64,000 bases of DNA, from the NCBI GenBank assembly GCA_003116995.1, contig BDSL01000007.1, forward strand, positions 186,001-250,000. Reading direction: 5' to 3'. Each line of letters opens with the position of its first letter. Position 1 is the stretch's first letter. The position numbers were made by a program, and so were the translations under genes. Under the pieces are notes generated by a model, which saw nothing but the letters and a program-made list of their open reading frames with translations, had not been told where the DNA came from and did not search any database. Below are positions 36,890-48,338 of the stretch, one piece after another. The DNA is from Yamagishiella unicocca. Its lineage: Eukaryota > Chlorophyta > Chlorophyceae > Chlamydomonadales > Volvocaceae.

Positions 36890-39800
36890 ATGCTATTTAT
36901 TTTTGCGTTGTCACTATGTCAGTCGTCAGCGTTGGATGGGGGACAGCCCACAAGGAATGCTGTCGGCGTCGCATCTCGACGTCTCCTTCAGACGACAACG
37001 CCAGAACGGGTGCGAAGAGAGCCCTGTTCCTTTTAAAAACCGAGTCATATCAGCCGTATTTTGCGTTATTTCTTGCTATCTTTGCATTCTCCTATCTGAC
37101 CCACCATCATGTTGTACGTTGCTTGCCAGGCCCCACCGTCGTCGCCTTCGCTACTGCTCACCGCCGCTGTATTTGCTAGGAGAAGTAAACCTCCTTTTCC
37201 GGTTCCACCTTCACCTGGACCAAGTCCGCCTTCGCCAAATCCCAACCCGCCTTTACAGCGCAAACAGAAGCCGCCACGGCGGCCATCCCCGCCACCGCGG
37301 CCTTCCCCGCCATCGCCGCGGCCTTCGCCGCCACCGCCGCGGCCTTCGCCGCCACCGCCGCGGCCTTCGCCGCCACCGCCGCGGTCTTCGCCGCCATCGC
37401 CGCGGCCTTCGCCGCCATCGCCGCGGCCTTCGCCGCCATCACCGCGGCCTTCGCCGCCATCGCCGCGGCCTCCACCGCCACCATCACGTCCTTCACCCCA
37501 GCCACTGCAGCCGCCTAAGCCTCCTACACCATCCCCTTCCAAACCTTCGCCTGCGGAACCTACGGATGTCCGTGGCTTTGGTAATCCTTCTCCCCTCCCC
37601 CCTTCTCCTCCTCCTCGCCGTTCGCCTCCTCGCCTTCCACCACCTATCCCGGACCCCGTGAAGATGACGACGCTCGTTATGCCAGTGGACAGGTGCAACG
37701 AAGCCTCCGATATGGACTTGGACCTTTTCAAGGTGGGCCGATGTTGCGACTTGGCGATGCGGACAAGCGCGGGTTGCGTGATGTTACTACGTGCCGATCT
37801 CATGTTTACGCTAAAGTCTAGACCATGCTCCTGGCCTGAAAAAGGTGCCTGGGAATTGGTTTAGGTCACCTTGGAGGTACACATACCTGGGCTTTGTACA
37901 TGCGATGTTAGATGCTGAGGTAGTAGTACCTGTTACCGAGGTATACCCGGAAGGTCAGAAGGATTTGATAATCCAATTACAGTCATGTGTGGATTAGCGT
38001 TCCGTCACAGCCGAAGAAATTGCGAAGGCTTGCAACCAGTAGTACCAGTAGTTGTCCACTGTGTGCATATAACAGATGCTCTGGAACAGCACCATGCCGG
38101 ACTACTTCTACAAAGCCTCATTTGGCGCGGTGATCATGCCGGCGGACCCAAAGTACAATCGCGTGATGGCCGAGCACGTCGTCCTCGGATGCGGCGGCGG
38201 CGCGGGTGGGTAGTAGTGATCGTTACAATGGGCTCCAGACCTGATAGAGCCATTGGGAGCGGGGGTGGGTGATGCAGCAACCGAATCGCACACGAGGTGA
38301 CCCTCTCTCGTGCTGTGGCTTGCTTCATCTGAGCATCTGGATAACAGTCCGGCAGACGCTCGGCGGTTTGTTATTGGTTCCTTACCTTTGGAACGTCCTC
38401 CGCTTAAACCATTCCATCTAACCCTTTCAACCAGGTGATTGGGCGGCTGCAGCTAGGCAGTACTACTTGACGGTGAGCCAGCCGCACGTCTAGCAGGAAT
38501 AGGAAGGAGTACAAATAGGATCTCTGAGTAGGAGTGGGAGTAGTTCCAGTGGACTTCAGTATCTTGTCGGCGCCATTCGCGCCATTGCTTATTGCCACTG
38601 GACGCTGGGCTGACAGGCGGTAGCTGCTGAGCTTCGAGCTTCCTTTTACGGCAGCGCTGCTCGATACCCTCTGCCGTAGCCCTTCTGCATGGCATAACGT
38701 CTCGTTGATATTCCCTGCCCCCCGACAGCGCAATGTGGCGTACGACAGCTACATGTACCACGTGCACGTGATGCCGCGGAGCCCCAACCGATCATCATAC
38801 GCCACCATGATGTGTCCGTTAAGCGGTTGGACGACCACAAAGCCTGTTGTATGGATGGGCATCGGAAACGACCGCACATGTACGCAGGCTTCAGGACACC
38901 GGACCTAAAAGGGAGCGTTGCTTAGGTCCGAACGTCCGCGGATTCATAGCGATCGATTACATTCTACCTTCTGGTCTGGAACCCACTGTAACTGTTACTA
39001 CTAACAGCGTAAGCTCTAGATTGCCGGACGCAATTTGATGGTGATGCACCAGTCCTACCCAGCTCTAATATGTCGCCACCTGCCGGTCCCGCCCGCTCTG
39101 CACAGGGCTTGCTGGATCCCTTGCGCACGAGTTGGGCCACAACCTCGGGCTCCTGCACTCAGACGTACGTGGGAACCTCTGTTGCCTCAAGCGGCTGACC
39201 AATCAATCCGAGTTACACAGGACTGGGCCACCATCCTCGTACCTCAACCATCATGCCGCAGCTCGACTTTTGCTTGCATTTCTTGTACGTCGGTCCGCAG
39301 GCCTATGGCGAAGACGGTACTCTGTTGGATTCTGGCGACCGGTCGTGCCCGATGGGCAACAACAACTTCGTGCACTATAACGCGCCCCAGAGCGTGCAAC
39401 TTCACTGGACGACGCCACAGGCTATGCTAGAGGGAAGGGACCTTTCGGTCGGTAAGTCGGCAGCGAAGCAATGTTGCTCCATTGCAAAACCGCGATGCTC
39501 AACGCATTTACCCAAACAAGTGGCATGCGGCTCCTCACTGAACCACAGCTGATTCGGAGCTCATTGTGACAAGCACCAATAGCTGATCTGAACAAAGCGA
39601 CCACCCTCATCTTGGACCCAGCGATCCCTCCCTGCCCCGCCCCCGACGATCGCCAGGGAAGTGGAGTGTGCATACGCTGAAAGGCTTGGCGGATTCCTCT
39701 GTCAGCTCCCTTCAGGTCTGGTGGTTTTGGGGTTTCATGACCTTTTCACGTTCGTGAACGCTACCCTTGTATAATAACTACGTTTGTGCCTCCGTGATAT

Positions 39801-40515
39801 GCGACTTGCCGTGTCATCCCGACCTGCGCCGCCTTCCCTCGCCTCAGATATACCCGGGTACATGGATGGCCAGTGGCTGGGACTGGAACGACATGCTCTA
39901 TGTCAGCTTCCGCCACCCGTCGCCGACGAATACCGACGCCAATCTGGGTGCTGAGTTCCGTAATAAGGTGCAGATTCACATGCAGAAACCAGTGGATAAC
40001 GGCTGCGGAGACTCAGTGCTCCTGGCGACTCTTGACGATGCGGACCAGACGACCTGGCCCAGGCCTGGCAGCAGCCTGCCCCAAGATACCTCCTCGCCCC
40101 TTCTCGTCGTGGAAGTGCTCTTGGTGGATGAGGCGACGGGCGTGGCGGATGTAAGGATTTGCAGGTACGGCTGACTGCAGAAGTAGTACTTGCTATAGTG
40201 GGATCCAGACCCTACGACAGTGCACTATTGCTTCGTGAAGTCACAGCAGCTTTCTGGGTTCCGGGTTCCGTCTCGCTTGCTGTGGCCATTCTCATCGAGA
40301 ATTATGTACATATCACCGTCCCTCAGGGCCAACAAGTTTCAGAAGGAGTCTGGTTCACAATGCACGGATGGACTGGACAACGACTGTGATGGCCAGGTAA
40401 GGCAAAGGAACACCACATCGGGGCCGATCAGCAGCTCGGCTGCGCAGGGCTTGCAGGTTTCACCTACAAGTTTGACGAAATGTCGTGTGCCTTTTGCCAG
40501 GTGGACAACTGTTAA
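36890..40515 (+). CDS. M11/gametolysin-type matrix metalloprotease G1, lacks N-terminal domain
   Basis: Secreted zinc protease expected to act on the Hyp-rich cell wall or ECM. Exons: 36890-37009, 37130-37732, 38076-38205, 38435-38472, 38729-38879, 39106-39164, 39301-39451, 39658-39716, 39848-40164, 40327-40396, 40501-40515; 1713 nt, 570 aa plus TAA, phases consistent. A signal peptide (MLFIFALSLCQSSALDGG) is followed directly by the Pro-rich exon, with (RPSPP)n/(PSPPP)n at about residues 60-190. The two exons encoding the N-terminal domain in G2-G4 are missing. Catalytic site: HELGHNLGLLH (His355, Glu356, His359, His365). Met-turn: SCPMGNNN. The C-terminus ends in SQCTDGLDNDCDGQVDNC. Exon 38435-38472 is shorter than in its paralogues, and the metal-site exon has LAGSLA where G2 and G3 have MFRVLI. 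A second in-frame ATG upstream (36841) is possible. It looks intact, but is the most diverged copy. Confidence 0.82.
37255..37500 (+). repeat. Coding (SP/PP)-rich repeat of G1
   Basis: 15- to 18-bp units (core CGCGGCCTTCGCCGCCA) encode RPSPPSP/RPSPPPP blocks typical of hydroxyproline-rich volvocine ECM proteins. The opposite strand and other frames are also open because the unit length is a multiple of three. Confidence 0.85.
38974..39006 (-). repeat. Dispersed short repeat inside a G1 intron
   Basis: GTCTGGAACCCACTGTAACT then GTTACTACTAACA is the same element as at 41160, in an intron of G1 (38880-39105). A degenerate direct copy (GGTAGTAGTGATCGTTACAA, TGGGCTCCAGACC) lies at 38209-38240 in another G1 intron. 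Confidence 0.65.
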
Positions 40516-41159
40516 CGGACAGCCTACGTGTCCTACATTCATCGCTTTCTTTCGCATTCAACATGAAAAATATCAGTGCTAAATGGACGTGCACTATGAG
40601 GCCAGCAGGCTGTAGCATACACTCGGGCAAGGTAATGGGCTGCTGTATAATCATAAGGGCTGCTGCGCCTAAGCCTGGTACATAGCTGAGAGTATAAGCA
40701 CTGGATCGGATTCATTTAGCAACAAATTTCTATGTTTTAGTGCACAGTGTCATATTTTGTGAATTGCTAACGGTGGTAACCTAGTTACTGGACTGTTTTC
40801 TTCCTGATCCATCCTACGAGACATAAGTACTGAGCTTATCGACCCTATTCTTTCTTCCTCGTCCATCTACGAGCCATACGTACTGAGCCACCGAGCCTAT
40901 TTTTCCCCTACTTGCCAAGTTAGTTCTGGGTCTTAGTAACCTTAAATACCCTGAGCCATTGATTCTGGACTGTTGGGCGGATCGTTTTTATCTCCATTTT
41001 GATGGGCCTGAAGGCAGGACATGGAGGGTTGTTTCGTCTCCTCGATAGAGCGTTGTGTTCGGATGATTATTCCCAGGAAGAGCGTTGCGTTCGGATCATT
41101 ATTCCCAGGATGTCTCGCCCCCGAGCGAACAGGTGCACTAATGGGTAGTGGCCGAGTGT

Positions 41160-41186
41160 GGGGCCCACTGTAACAGTTACTACTAG
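41160..41186 (-). repeat. Dispersed short repeat, inverted copy
   Basis: Reverse complement of TAGTAGTAACTGTTACAGTG followed by GGCCCC. It matches 63563-63590 and, less exactly, sites at 38974-39006, 43438-43490 and 63680-63707. Confidence 0.7.
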
Positions 41187-42089
41187 AAAACGTGTGATGA
41201 GCCCGCGCAGCCAGGAAGGGCACGTCTCCGTATTCTCAAGGCGCGGCACCCGAACTTGGGTACACCCACCGCACGATGAAAACGCCAAACAAGATGCATG
41301 GACGCAGCAGCGTCCGAAAGCTGTCTGGACCACCAGGCGCGTAGTAGGGTGGGGCAAAGTATAGGCCACCGTGCCGGCAGAGAGACATGCCTCTCGAAGC
41401 TTCTATCAGCACTACAGTAGTTGGTCATTCAACTGGCAGGCATTCGCGTGCCACGAAGCAGTAATACGACCAGCACCGTCGTACAACCTGGCGTAGGCAT
41501 CCAACGTGCCGCACAGCAATGCACCACGGCAGTTGTTATGATCTTATAATAAATCTGCAGTCGTTATGATCTGATGATAAATCTGCAGCCATAAAACCGA
41601 TCCTGACCAACCCTAGGTTACCTTCGTGCTTTACAGTTGGACATGTGAACCTGTGAGTTTTCCATTCGTTCGCTTTATTACGACTGCTGCATGCCGATGC
41701 CAGCTCGAATGCGCAGAAGATATTAGTGCGCGTGTCACATGATACTCAGGTACCTCCAGTAACCCATTTAAGATCGTGCGAATGTGTGCTCCGACCTTTG
41801 CGAGTGGGCTGCGCGCAATAAGATTACGTTGACGATGCCCTCCGATGCTTTGCCCTAGTGTTCATGAGCTCACTGAAGGTGAAACTTGATTGCAGGAAAC
41901 CTTCAGTGCTTCCGTTACGCTTCGATTACTTTAGGCAATTGGTTACCTCAGTGAAGCATGACAGGCAGACAGAGTGGGCTAGGATGATACTTTTTCGCTG
42001 AAGCAGCGACCAAGTTAACCCGAATCCCCGATATCGAGAATAGCATGCAACATTTCTGTGCCTAAAACGAACGTTCCAAGAGCGCAAGA

Positions 42090-42325
42090 GGGGCGATCAA
42101 CACGGAATGGTGTCGGCGTCGCATCTCGACGGCTCCTTCAGACGACATCGCCAGCAGAGCTGGTGCAAAGAGAAAGTTTCCTCCTAAATAAAACGAGTCA
42201 TGATGTGTATCCTCCATGAATCCTTCCTATCTTGTGTTTCCTATAGCTGCTTTCTACCATGTCGTTAACTCGTTAACGCTAATCGCTGCTGTGTTTGCTT
42301 TCCATCTTCGCCGGAACCAAATAAT
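42090..42325 (+). pseudogene. Relic of a G1-like protease 5' end
   Basis: The stretch matches 36945-37185 of G1 in order: the shared GTGTCGGCGTCGCATCTCGA, then CTCCTTCAGACGACA, AAACGAGTCAT against AACCGAGTCAT, and GCTGCTGTGTTTGCT against GCCGCTGTATTTGCT. The reading frame is broken, the splice sites are not kept, and no Pro-rich or catalytic exons follow. It is best explained as the remains of a further tandem copy or of an unequal crossover. Confidence 0.75.
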
Positions 42326-42645
42326 TTGCAAGCCTCAGAACCCGTAAATCGAACAAATTCATCACGACGAAATCCGCAACAATCGATTCAAGTTGCGCGG
42401 CACGTTCCTAGGCAGTAGCATTGTACAACAGTCCAGGTAGAGGTGTCGTTATATGTTCTATCATGCTTGTCGGAACTCAGTTATTTCCTGCAAGATAGGT
42501 GCCAACAGACCATCTCCGCGCAAAAAGTGAGCTGAAAACGTCAGCGACAACCCCTGTAATTGCCGGCTGGTTTGACCCGCACTTCTCCTTAACGTTCGCT
42601 TCCAAGGACACAGCGAACTCAACAATTTGACATATACATTAGTTT

Positions 42646-42650
42646 TATAA
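42646..42650 (+). promoter_or_regulatory. TATA-box candidate of protease G2
   Basis: TTTATAA lies about 72 bp upstream of the G2 ATG in AT-rich sequence. Position fits a core promoter; no other evidence. Confidence 0.35.
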
Positions 42651-42720
42651 ACTTAGTACCTGTATCAAGCAGTCCTCCCGTCTTTTGACGTTGTATCGTA
42701 GTTGTAGCTGGTTTCATCCG

Positions 42721-45700
42721 ATGGTCCGCGATCACAGCATATCACCATACAATTTCTTGGTAACAATCGTAGTATTTCTCTGTGCCCTGACGTCATGTCA
42801 AACGTCGAGGTTGGCGGACAGCTGGTTAAGGGGTCATCCGACGGACCTCGCATCTGATCAGCGGCAGCACGAGACGTTCAACACGGAGTGGACTTGTACA
42901 TTGCAAGGTAGGAGGCCACACGCAGCCGCATGGAACGGTCTGATTAAGGCCGCTAAGGTTATGTATCCTCCTGGTACGTAGGTACACTGCGACGGAGCGA
43001 CACTGGTGACATGGACATACTGTCGGCCAACGGCGTCCGCTGGATTATGAAATGGTTTAAGCCGCCGGCAAATATTGCGACCTTGGACACAGGTAAGGCG
43101 TGGCCCTCCAGCGTCGGCGCCTGAGCGAATTCAGTATGTACATCGTGTCCATATGCATCCCACGGTACCTGCCGCCTCTTTAGGCGCTGTTGTTGAAGTT
43201 CAAGGTCGCTGCGACAACTGCACGGAGCCATTCACCGTGCGGATAACAAGTGCGAATGTTCTGCCGACTTCCGGCGGCAGCAGAGAAGGTGCCGGATATC
43301 GCCAAAGCAGCGAGAAGGACGATGTAAGGAATCCGGGGGAACGTGTCACCGACGACAGCTTCAAGCATCAACTACGCTCTGTGGGGGATCGGATACTGGC
43401 GGTGAGCCTTCCGTGATGACGCATTTCGATGACGCTCTTTGTAGTAATTTAGGCGGTGGTAGTGCGTGTTACAGTGGGTTGCACCAGGTTCCAGACCCAA
43501 AGGCAGAAAGGCATGTCAATTCACGTCTTGTGCTATTGAGATTTTGGTTTAATACGAAAGTGTGAGTCCTTTTCATAATTCTTTTGCCACATGACTTGTT
43601 GCAGGTCGTTGTGCCGTCACCAGCCCTGTCGCTGTCACCTCCACCAGTACCGAAGCCTTGGCCTTCACCTCGGCCGCCAGCGCAGTCACCGAGGAGCCCA
43701 CCATCACCGAAGCCTCCCTTGAAACCTTCTCCATCGCCCAAGGCGCCTCCGAAGCCTTCTCCATCGCCCAAACCTCCACCGAAGCCTGTCCCATCGCCAC
43801 CGCCGAAGCCTCCATCAAAGCCTTCCCCGTCGCCGAAGCCTCCACCGAAGCCTTCCCCGTCGCCGAAGCCTCCACCGAAGCCTTCCCCGTCGCCAAAGGC
43901 CCCACCGAAGCCTCCCCCGTCGCCGAGGCGGCTGCCACCCAGGCCGTCGCCGCCATCACCGAAACTCGTGCCTAGGTCTCCCTTGCCGCCAAGCCCCAAG
44001 CCTCGGCCCCTTCCCCGGCCACTGTCGTCGAACCGCTCACCGCCTCCGAAGTCCTTGCCTCCGGCAATTCGCCTTCCTTCACGCCCACCACCTCTTCGGC
44101 CTCCTCTCACGTCCATTCCTCCGCTTACGCCACCACCTTCGCCATCTTCACCACCACCTTTGCCATCTTCACCACCGCCGCCGCTCCCGCCGCCGCTTTC
44201 GCCCCTGTACCCGTCCTCACCCTACCTTCCACCCGTCATTCGGCCTCCCCCAATGAAGACCCAACCGTCTCCTCCGAAACCACCGCGGCGTTACACGTAC
44301 ACCATGACAAGCGTTGTCATGGCAGTGGATATGTGCGACCAGGTCTCATCTGCTAACATGCGCTGGATCCAGGTACGTTTTTGTGATCCAACCTGCCTCT
44401 TATACTGTGCAGTAAAAGAAGCAATGAGTGCATGCAATGCAAGCAAACCCCCCACACCGCGCCAGAGACCATTTCGATGTTATGCGCTGCAAATACAGGA
44501 TACTTGGACCACTGCTCTTCCTGACTACTTTTACGCCGTATCCTTCGGCGCAATGCTCATGCCTACGACCCCTACTGCGAATAGGGTGATCACCGATCGC
44601 GTTAAAATTGGCTGTTCAGGTAAAGCATTAACTTCGACTGGACGGCATCTGTAGTTGGTTGTGACATGGTGCAACTAAATGTCATACATCAAACCAAATG
44701 GTGCATTTCAACCCTGAATTTGTACTTCTGTGCGCTCCTGTGACATGCGCACCATCAGATTTCGGCCCCAATGGCGTATATTGGACTTCAGATGAAACCA
44801 CTGGCCCAAACATGGCTGGTTGGGCGGACGCTTCCGATCGATATGTAAAGGAGGTGAGACGCCAGCAATCACCACGCGCATTTTTCTACATTCTGTTTGG
44901 AATTATGTTACCGATTGCGTGCTCTCATACTGCGACTCGTTTGCTTCCCTAAGGCTCAACGAACGCCCTGCCCTCTCACGACAGCGCCTCGGCATCCCGC
45001 TGGGAGGTTACTTTCACCGCGTCTACCTGCTACCATCCAGCATCGGAAGGACGTCGTTTGGGTCCATCAACTGCCCGAGGTCCGACTTCGGCACCCTGCG
45101 GGTCTATAGCGGTGTCGACTCAACACCAACAAGTAAGATGCCCACACTGCGCCAGCTGTCCATCCCTATTAAAATAACATAAGCTCCATATGTCCCATCG
45201 GCCCCCGTCCCCCAGCGATGTTTCGAGTCTTGATCCACGAGCTTGGACACAACCTTGGCCTGTACCACGCTATGGTGAGTTGGTTGCCTTGCACGAAGTA
45301 GTGTCCTGCCGAGTTACCCTCGCCAGGGAACCTCGCACTCAACAAAGAAGCCTTTCATTGGTAACCCAGGGTTATGACGTCAACGGTACAACGGTGAGCG
45401 AGTACGGTGATGCATCTTGCCCGATGGGCGCGCCGACGGAAGCACCTCCGATACACTTCAACGCACCACATAGTGTATTCCTAGGCTGGACGATTCCACA
45501 AGCTGTACTGACGAACACGATTCTGCATGAGGGTGAGTGCGTCTGCTCCAGCAACGGCACAGTTGTAATGTTGGTCACGCAGTGTCACGCCCGTTACTTT
45601 CCCCTGCTTGGAATGTTGCTTATTGGATTGAGTCGCACAGTCCGGTGGCGATGCGCTGGCTCCAACTTCCGTAACCATTTCTTCTCTCCATGACCAGGGA

Positions 45701-46504
45701 AGTGGCTGACGTATAACCTCGCGGGCCTCGCGGACTCAATCGTCAGCTCCTTGCAGGTAAGCACGCCCCATACTTTTGGAATCCTACCAGACACGTTGTC
45801 GTCCATGGTTTGTCCTAATTGCTATTTTTAAAATTCCACAGATATTTCCGAGTTCTTGGTTACCGCCAAACAGTGGATGGGACTCGAACGACATGCTGTA
45901 CGTTAGCTTCCGACACTCGACTGACGCGAATACAGACGCCGGCCTGGCAGAAATGTACCGAAATAAAGTTCAAGTGCATAAGCATTCTCTTAATGGCAAG
46001 GGCTGTGCCCCGTCGGTGCTCCTTGCAACACTAGACGATACCGAACGATCAATCTGGCCAAAGCCTGGCAGCGCAGCGCCGGCAGATCTTGAGTCGCCAC
46101 TGATGGTTGTGAAAGTAATGTTTGTGGACGAGGAAACTGGATTGGCGGAGGTCAAGATCTGCAGGTACGGTACCAGTGTTTAAAGCGGCCTTGGTTCAAC
46201 ACTCTCGGTGTGACGACTATTTACCTGTCTTTGTAGGGCCAGCCACATTGAGTCCGAATCTGGGTCACAATGCAGCGACGGACTGGATAACGACTGCGAT
46301 GGGAAGGTGAGGGGTTCATCTGTCCGGCTGTCTGTGAAATTAGTCAGCTATCTGGCATGGGTATGGCACCCCCCCGCTCTTGTCCTGGGCTTGCAGGGGC
46401 TTGTGGCCATACCTGTACTGTTGTCAGACAGGAATACAATACACTATGAATGCGTGGGAATAAACACAATGACCACGTTCCGCCCGCAGGTCGACAACTG
46501 CTGA
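42721..46504 (+). CDS. M11/gametolysin-type matrix metalloprotease G2
   Basis: Secreted zinc metalloprotease with the full domain set. Exons: 42721-42907, 42982-43092, 43184-43401, 43605-44372, 44499-44619, 44759-44853, 44985-45132, 45216-45274, 45370-45532, 45698-45756, 45842-46164, 46237-46306, 46490-46504; 2337 nt, 778 aa plus TGA, all phases consistent. Signal peptide core FLVTIVVFLCALTSC. The N-terminal domain includes GVRWIMKWFKPP and VVEVQGRCDNCTEPFTVRI. Next is a 256-residue exon of KPSPSPKPPP repeats ending in TSVVMAVDMCDQ, where the protease domain begins. IQDTWTTALPDYFYAVSFGA and GYFHRVYLLPSSIGRTSFGS follow. Catalytic site: HELGHNLGLYH (His557, Glu558, His561, His567). Met-turn: DASCPMG, with FNAPHSVFLGW downstream. 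The C-terminus is SQCSDGLDNDCDGKVDNC. The order agrees with peptidase family M11 and the Volvox matrix metalloproteases. Confidence 0.9.
43640..44230 (+). repeat. Coding (KPSPSPKPP)-rich repeat of G2
   Basis: Units such as CCGAAGCCTCCACCGAAGCC encode alternating Ser-Pro and Lys-Pro blocks in one 768-nt exon. This probably forms an extended, O-glycosylated polyproline-II rod (family knowledge). Long ORFs on the other strand (Gly-rich) are by-products. Confidence 0.85.
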
Positions 46505-48338
46505 ATCTGACCACATGATCGTTTTGGTAACCAGAATTCAAGTTGCAGCGATGTGCAGTGCGGTGGCACAATTGGTACAAAGAATAAATATATAGATATA
46601 TATATATACATATATTTAGCTTCATTGCAGCATAAAGACGGTATCCATCTTGCAGGGCCATTGATACCATGCGAGTGACGAGACGCTAGCTGTGGATTGT
46701 ATGGTATGGTTGTACCCATTAGCGTGCAGAACGTTACATGCGGCGCTGCCGGAGCCTGGTCTCACCAGTGCAAAGAGATGACCTGTTTTACCTTACGTTG
46801 ATGGAGATACGTGCATGCAAGACGTAAAAATAATTAATCGGTTCATTCCTATGTTGTTACTCCCTATGTTGGGTTGGTTTGGCTTTCGATCACCCTACGG
46901 AGTGTTAGCCAGCTGTGGCCCCTATTATTAATAAATGCAAGGACGCGGCTATGCCTAAATTTCCATGTTCCGCTCTAGTAGTAATTGTTCCGTTGTGTTA
47001 CAAAAGACCGAACACCTAAAGCCCGGCGTCGACCGGTATTGCAAAATGAGGAATTACGTGTAAGCAAGCATTGCGTAAGCAATATTGAGTCTTGGTATAT
47101 CTACAGCTGCTGCAACCCTCACACTTCAGCTCCTGTCTGTTTTGAGGTTGCGCCGGCCCGCCATACAACACGCGCCGCTGTGCCATCGCCCCGAAAACCT
47201 CGGAACATTTACGACAATATTTATCTTCTTGGTGCCTGTCCTTCTCCGTCGGGGCCCCGTCCTCTTGGGCACGGCGGGGTGTCCTGTTTTTTGCCTGTGC
47301 CTTTGCGGCGTCTGCTGGCTGCTAGTGCTGGATTGTCGTACGGTGCGGTCTCGGTATATACACCCCGCTTGCCCTCGCTACTTTTAGAAGCTTTCCTGTG
47401 CCATTAGGAGCCTCTGCTGGGTTCAGCCCCGGCTCTTATCAGCTCTCATATTGTGAGCCCAAGGTCAGGGGCCCCTCTATTTGTCGTTGGTTCGTCCGGG
47501 ATTGAGGACACTGTACATGGGAACTACGTTGTAGTTAAACTACAACTGTTACCTAAAGTAGCTTTAGTTTACCAAGGGGAACACGTAGCTGTCTTCCTAC
47601 CGGTATTACGAATGTTTGTAAATACGACGCGTATTCAGTCAAATGTATTCAATACGAGGCGTACTCTTGCCTGTTAATAAGGCATCCGATTCCAACGCCG
47701 GTCAACAGGAAGCCCGCCCAATGCGACTGGTTAGTAAGGTTAAAGTGCAGGTGTGCGGAAGTTTACACGATGCCCGGGCCTCGTAGCGAGCTTGATGGAG
47801 CCATGGTTATTGAATCACATATAGGTTGTTGGTAGAGATTGGAGGCTAGAATGCATCGGTTTGACAGGAATGGCGAAACTGCAGGAGGAAGGCTCAATTT
47901 TGAACGTTTGAAGTACCCTGTCGCTAGTCCTTAGTTGTACAGTTCAGTGACACAATGACTAGTAGAATACCTTGGCACATACACCTTGGCACTGCTACTG
48001 CTCTTGGTCCTAAACGGTATGTAGCGGCAGAGCCCCCACCCACCGTACACCTGTACTGCAAATACGTTCTGGTCAGACCCTTTCATCTCAACTGTATCCA
48101 TATATCACTTCCTTTACATCGAAGATGGGACGGATGGTGAGTTGACGTCATATTGAACATATAGATAGTTTTGACACTGGCCCCTATTTATATTGTTGAG
48201 CCTGCTATCAGAATGTGTATACGCACATGACATTTACCTACGGTATTGTTCTGCGTTCTTTAACTATATTCCCTACAGAAACAGTTCGAGTTGGTTTCAA
48301 GCCAACACGACACGTTTTATTCGGCCCCAAGCCGCCAG
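46505..48338. other. Spacer between proteases G2 and G3
   Basis: AT-rich 1.8 kb with a TA microsatellite at about 46585-46618 and the palindromic GTTGTAGTTAAACTACAAC at 47528-47546, whose first half also occurs downstream of the OPR gene. No gene recognised. Confidence 0.5.

Larger units (their letters stand above)
40516..42720. other. Spacer between proteases G1 and G2
   Basis: AT-rich 2.2 kb. It contains a copy of the dispersed repeat at 41160-41186 (inverted), repeated GAGCGTTGYGTTCGGATSAT at 41047 and 41081, duplicated TATGATCTKATRATAAATCT at about 41540-41590, and the decayed protease 5' end at about 42090-42325. No intact gene is seen. Confidence 0.55.

Noticed and set aside
36890..40515. 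G1 considered a pseudogene because of its missing exons and divergent metal-site exon
   Set aside because: All eleven exons join in phase with no stop, and the zinc ligands, Met-turn and terminal motif are intact.
43469..44116. Minus-strand Gly/Phe-rich ORF opposite the G2 linker
   Set aside because: Shadow of the PKPSPSPKPPP coding repeat; no conserved ends or splice partners.
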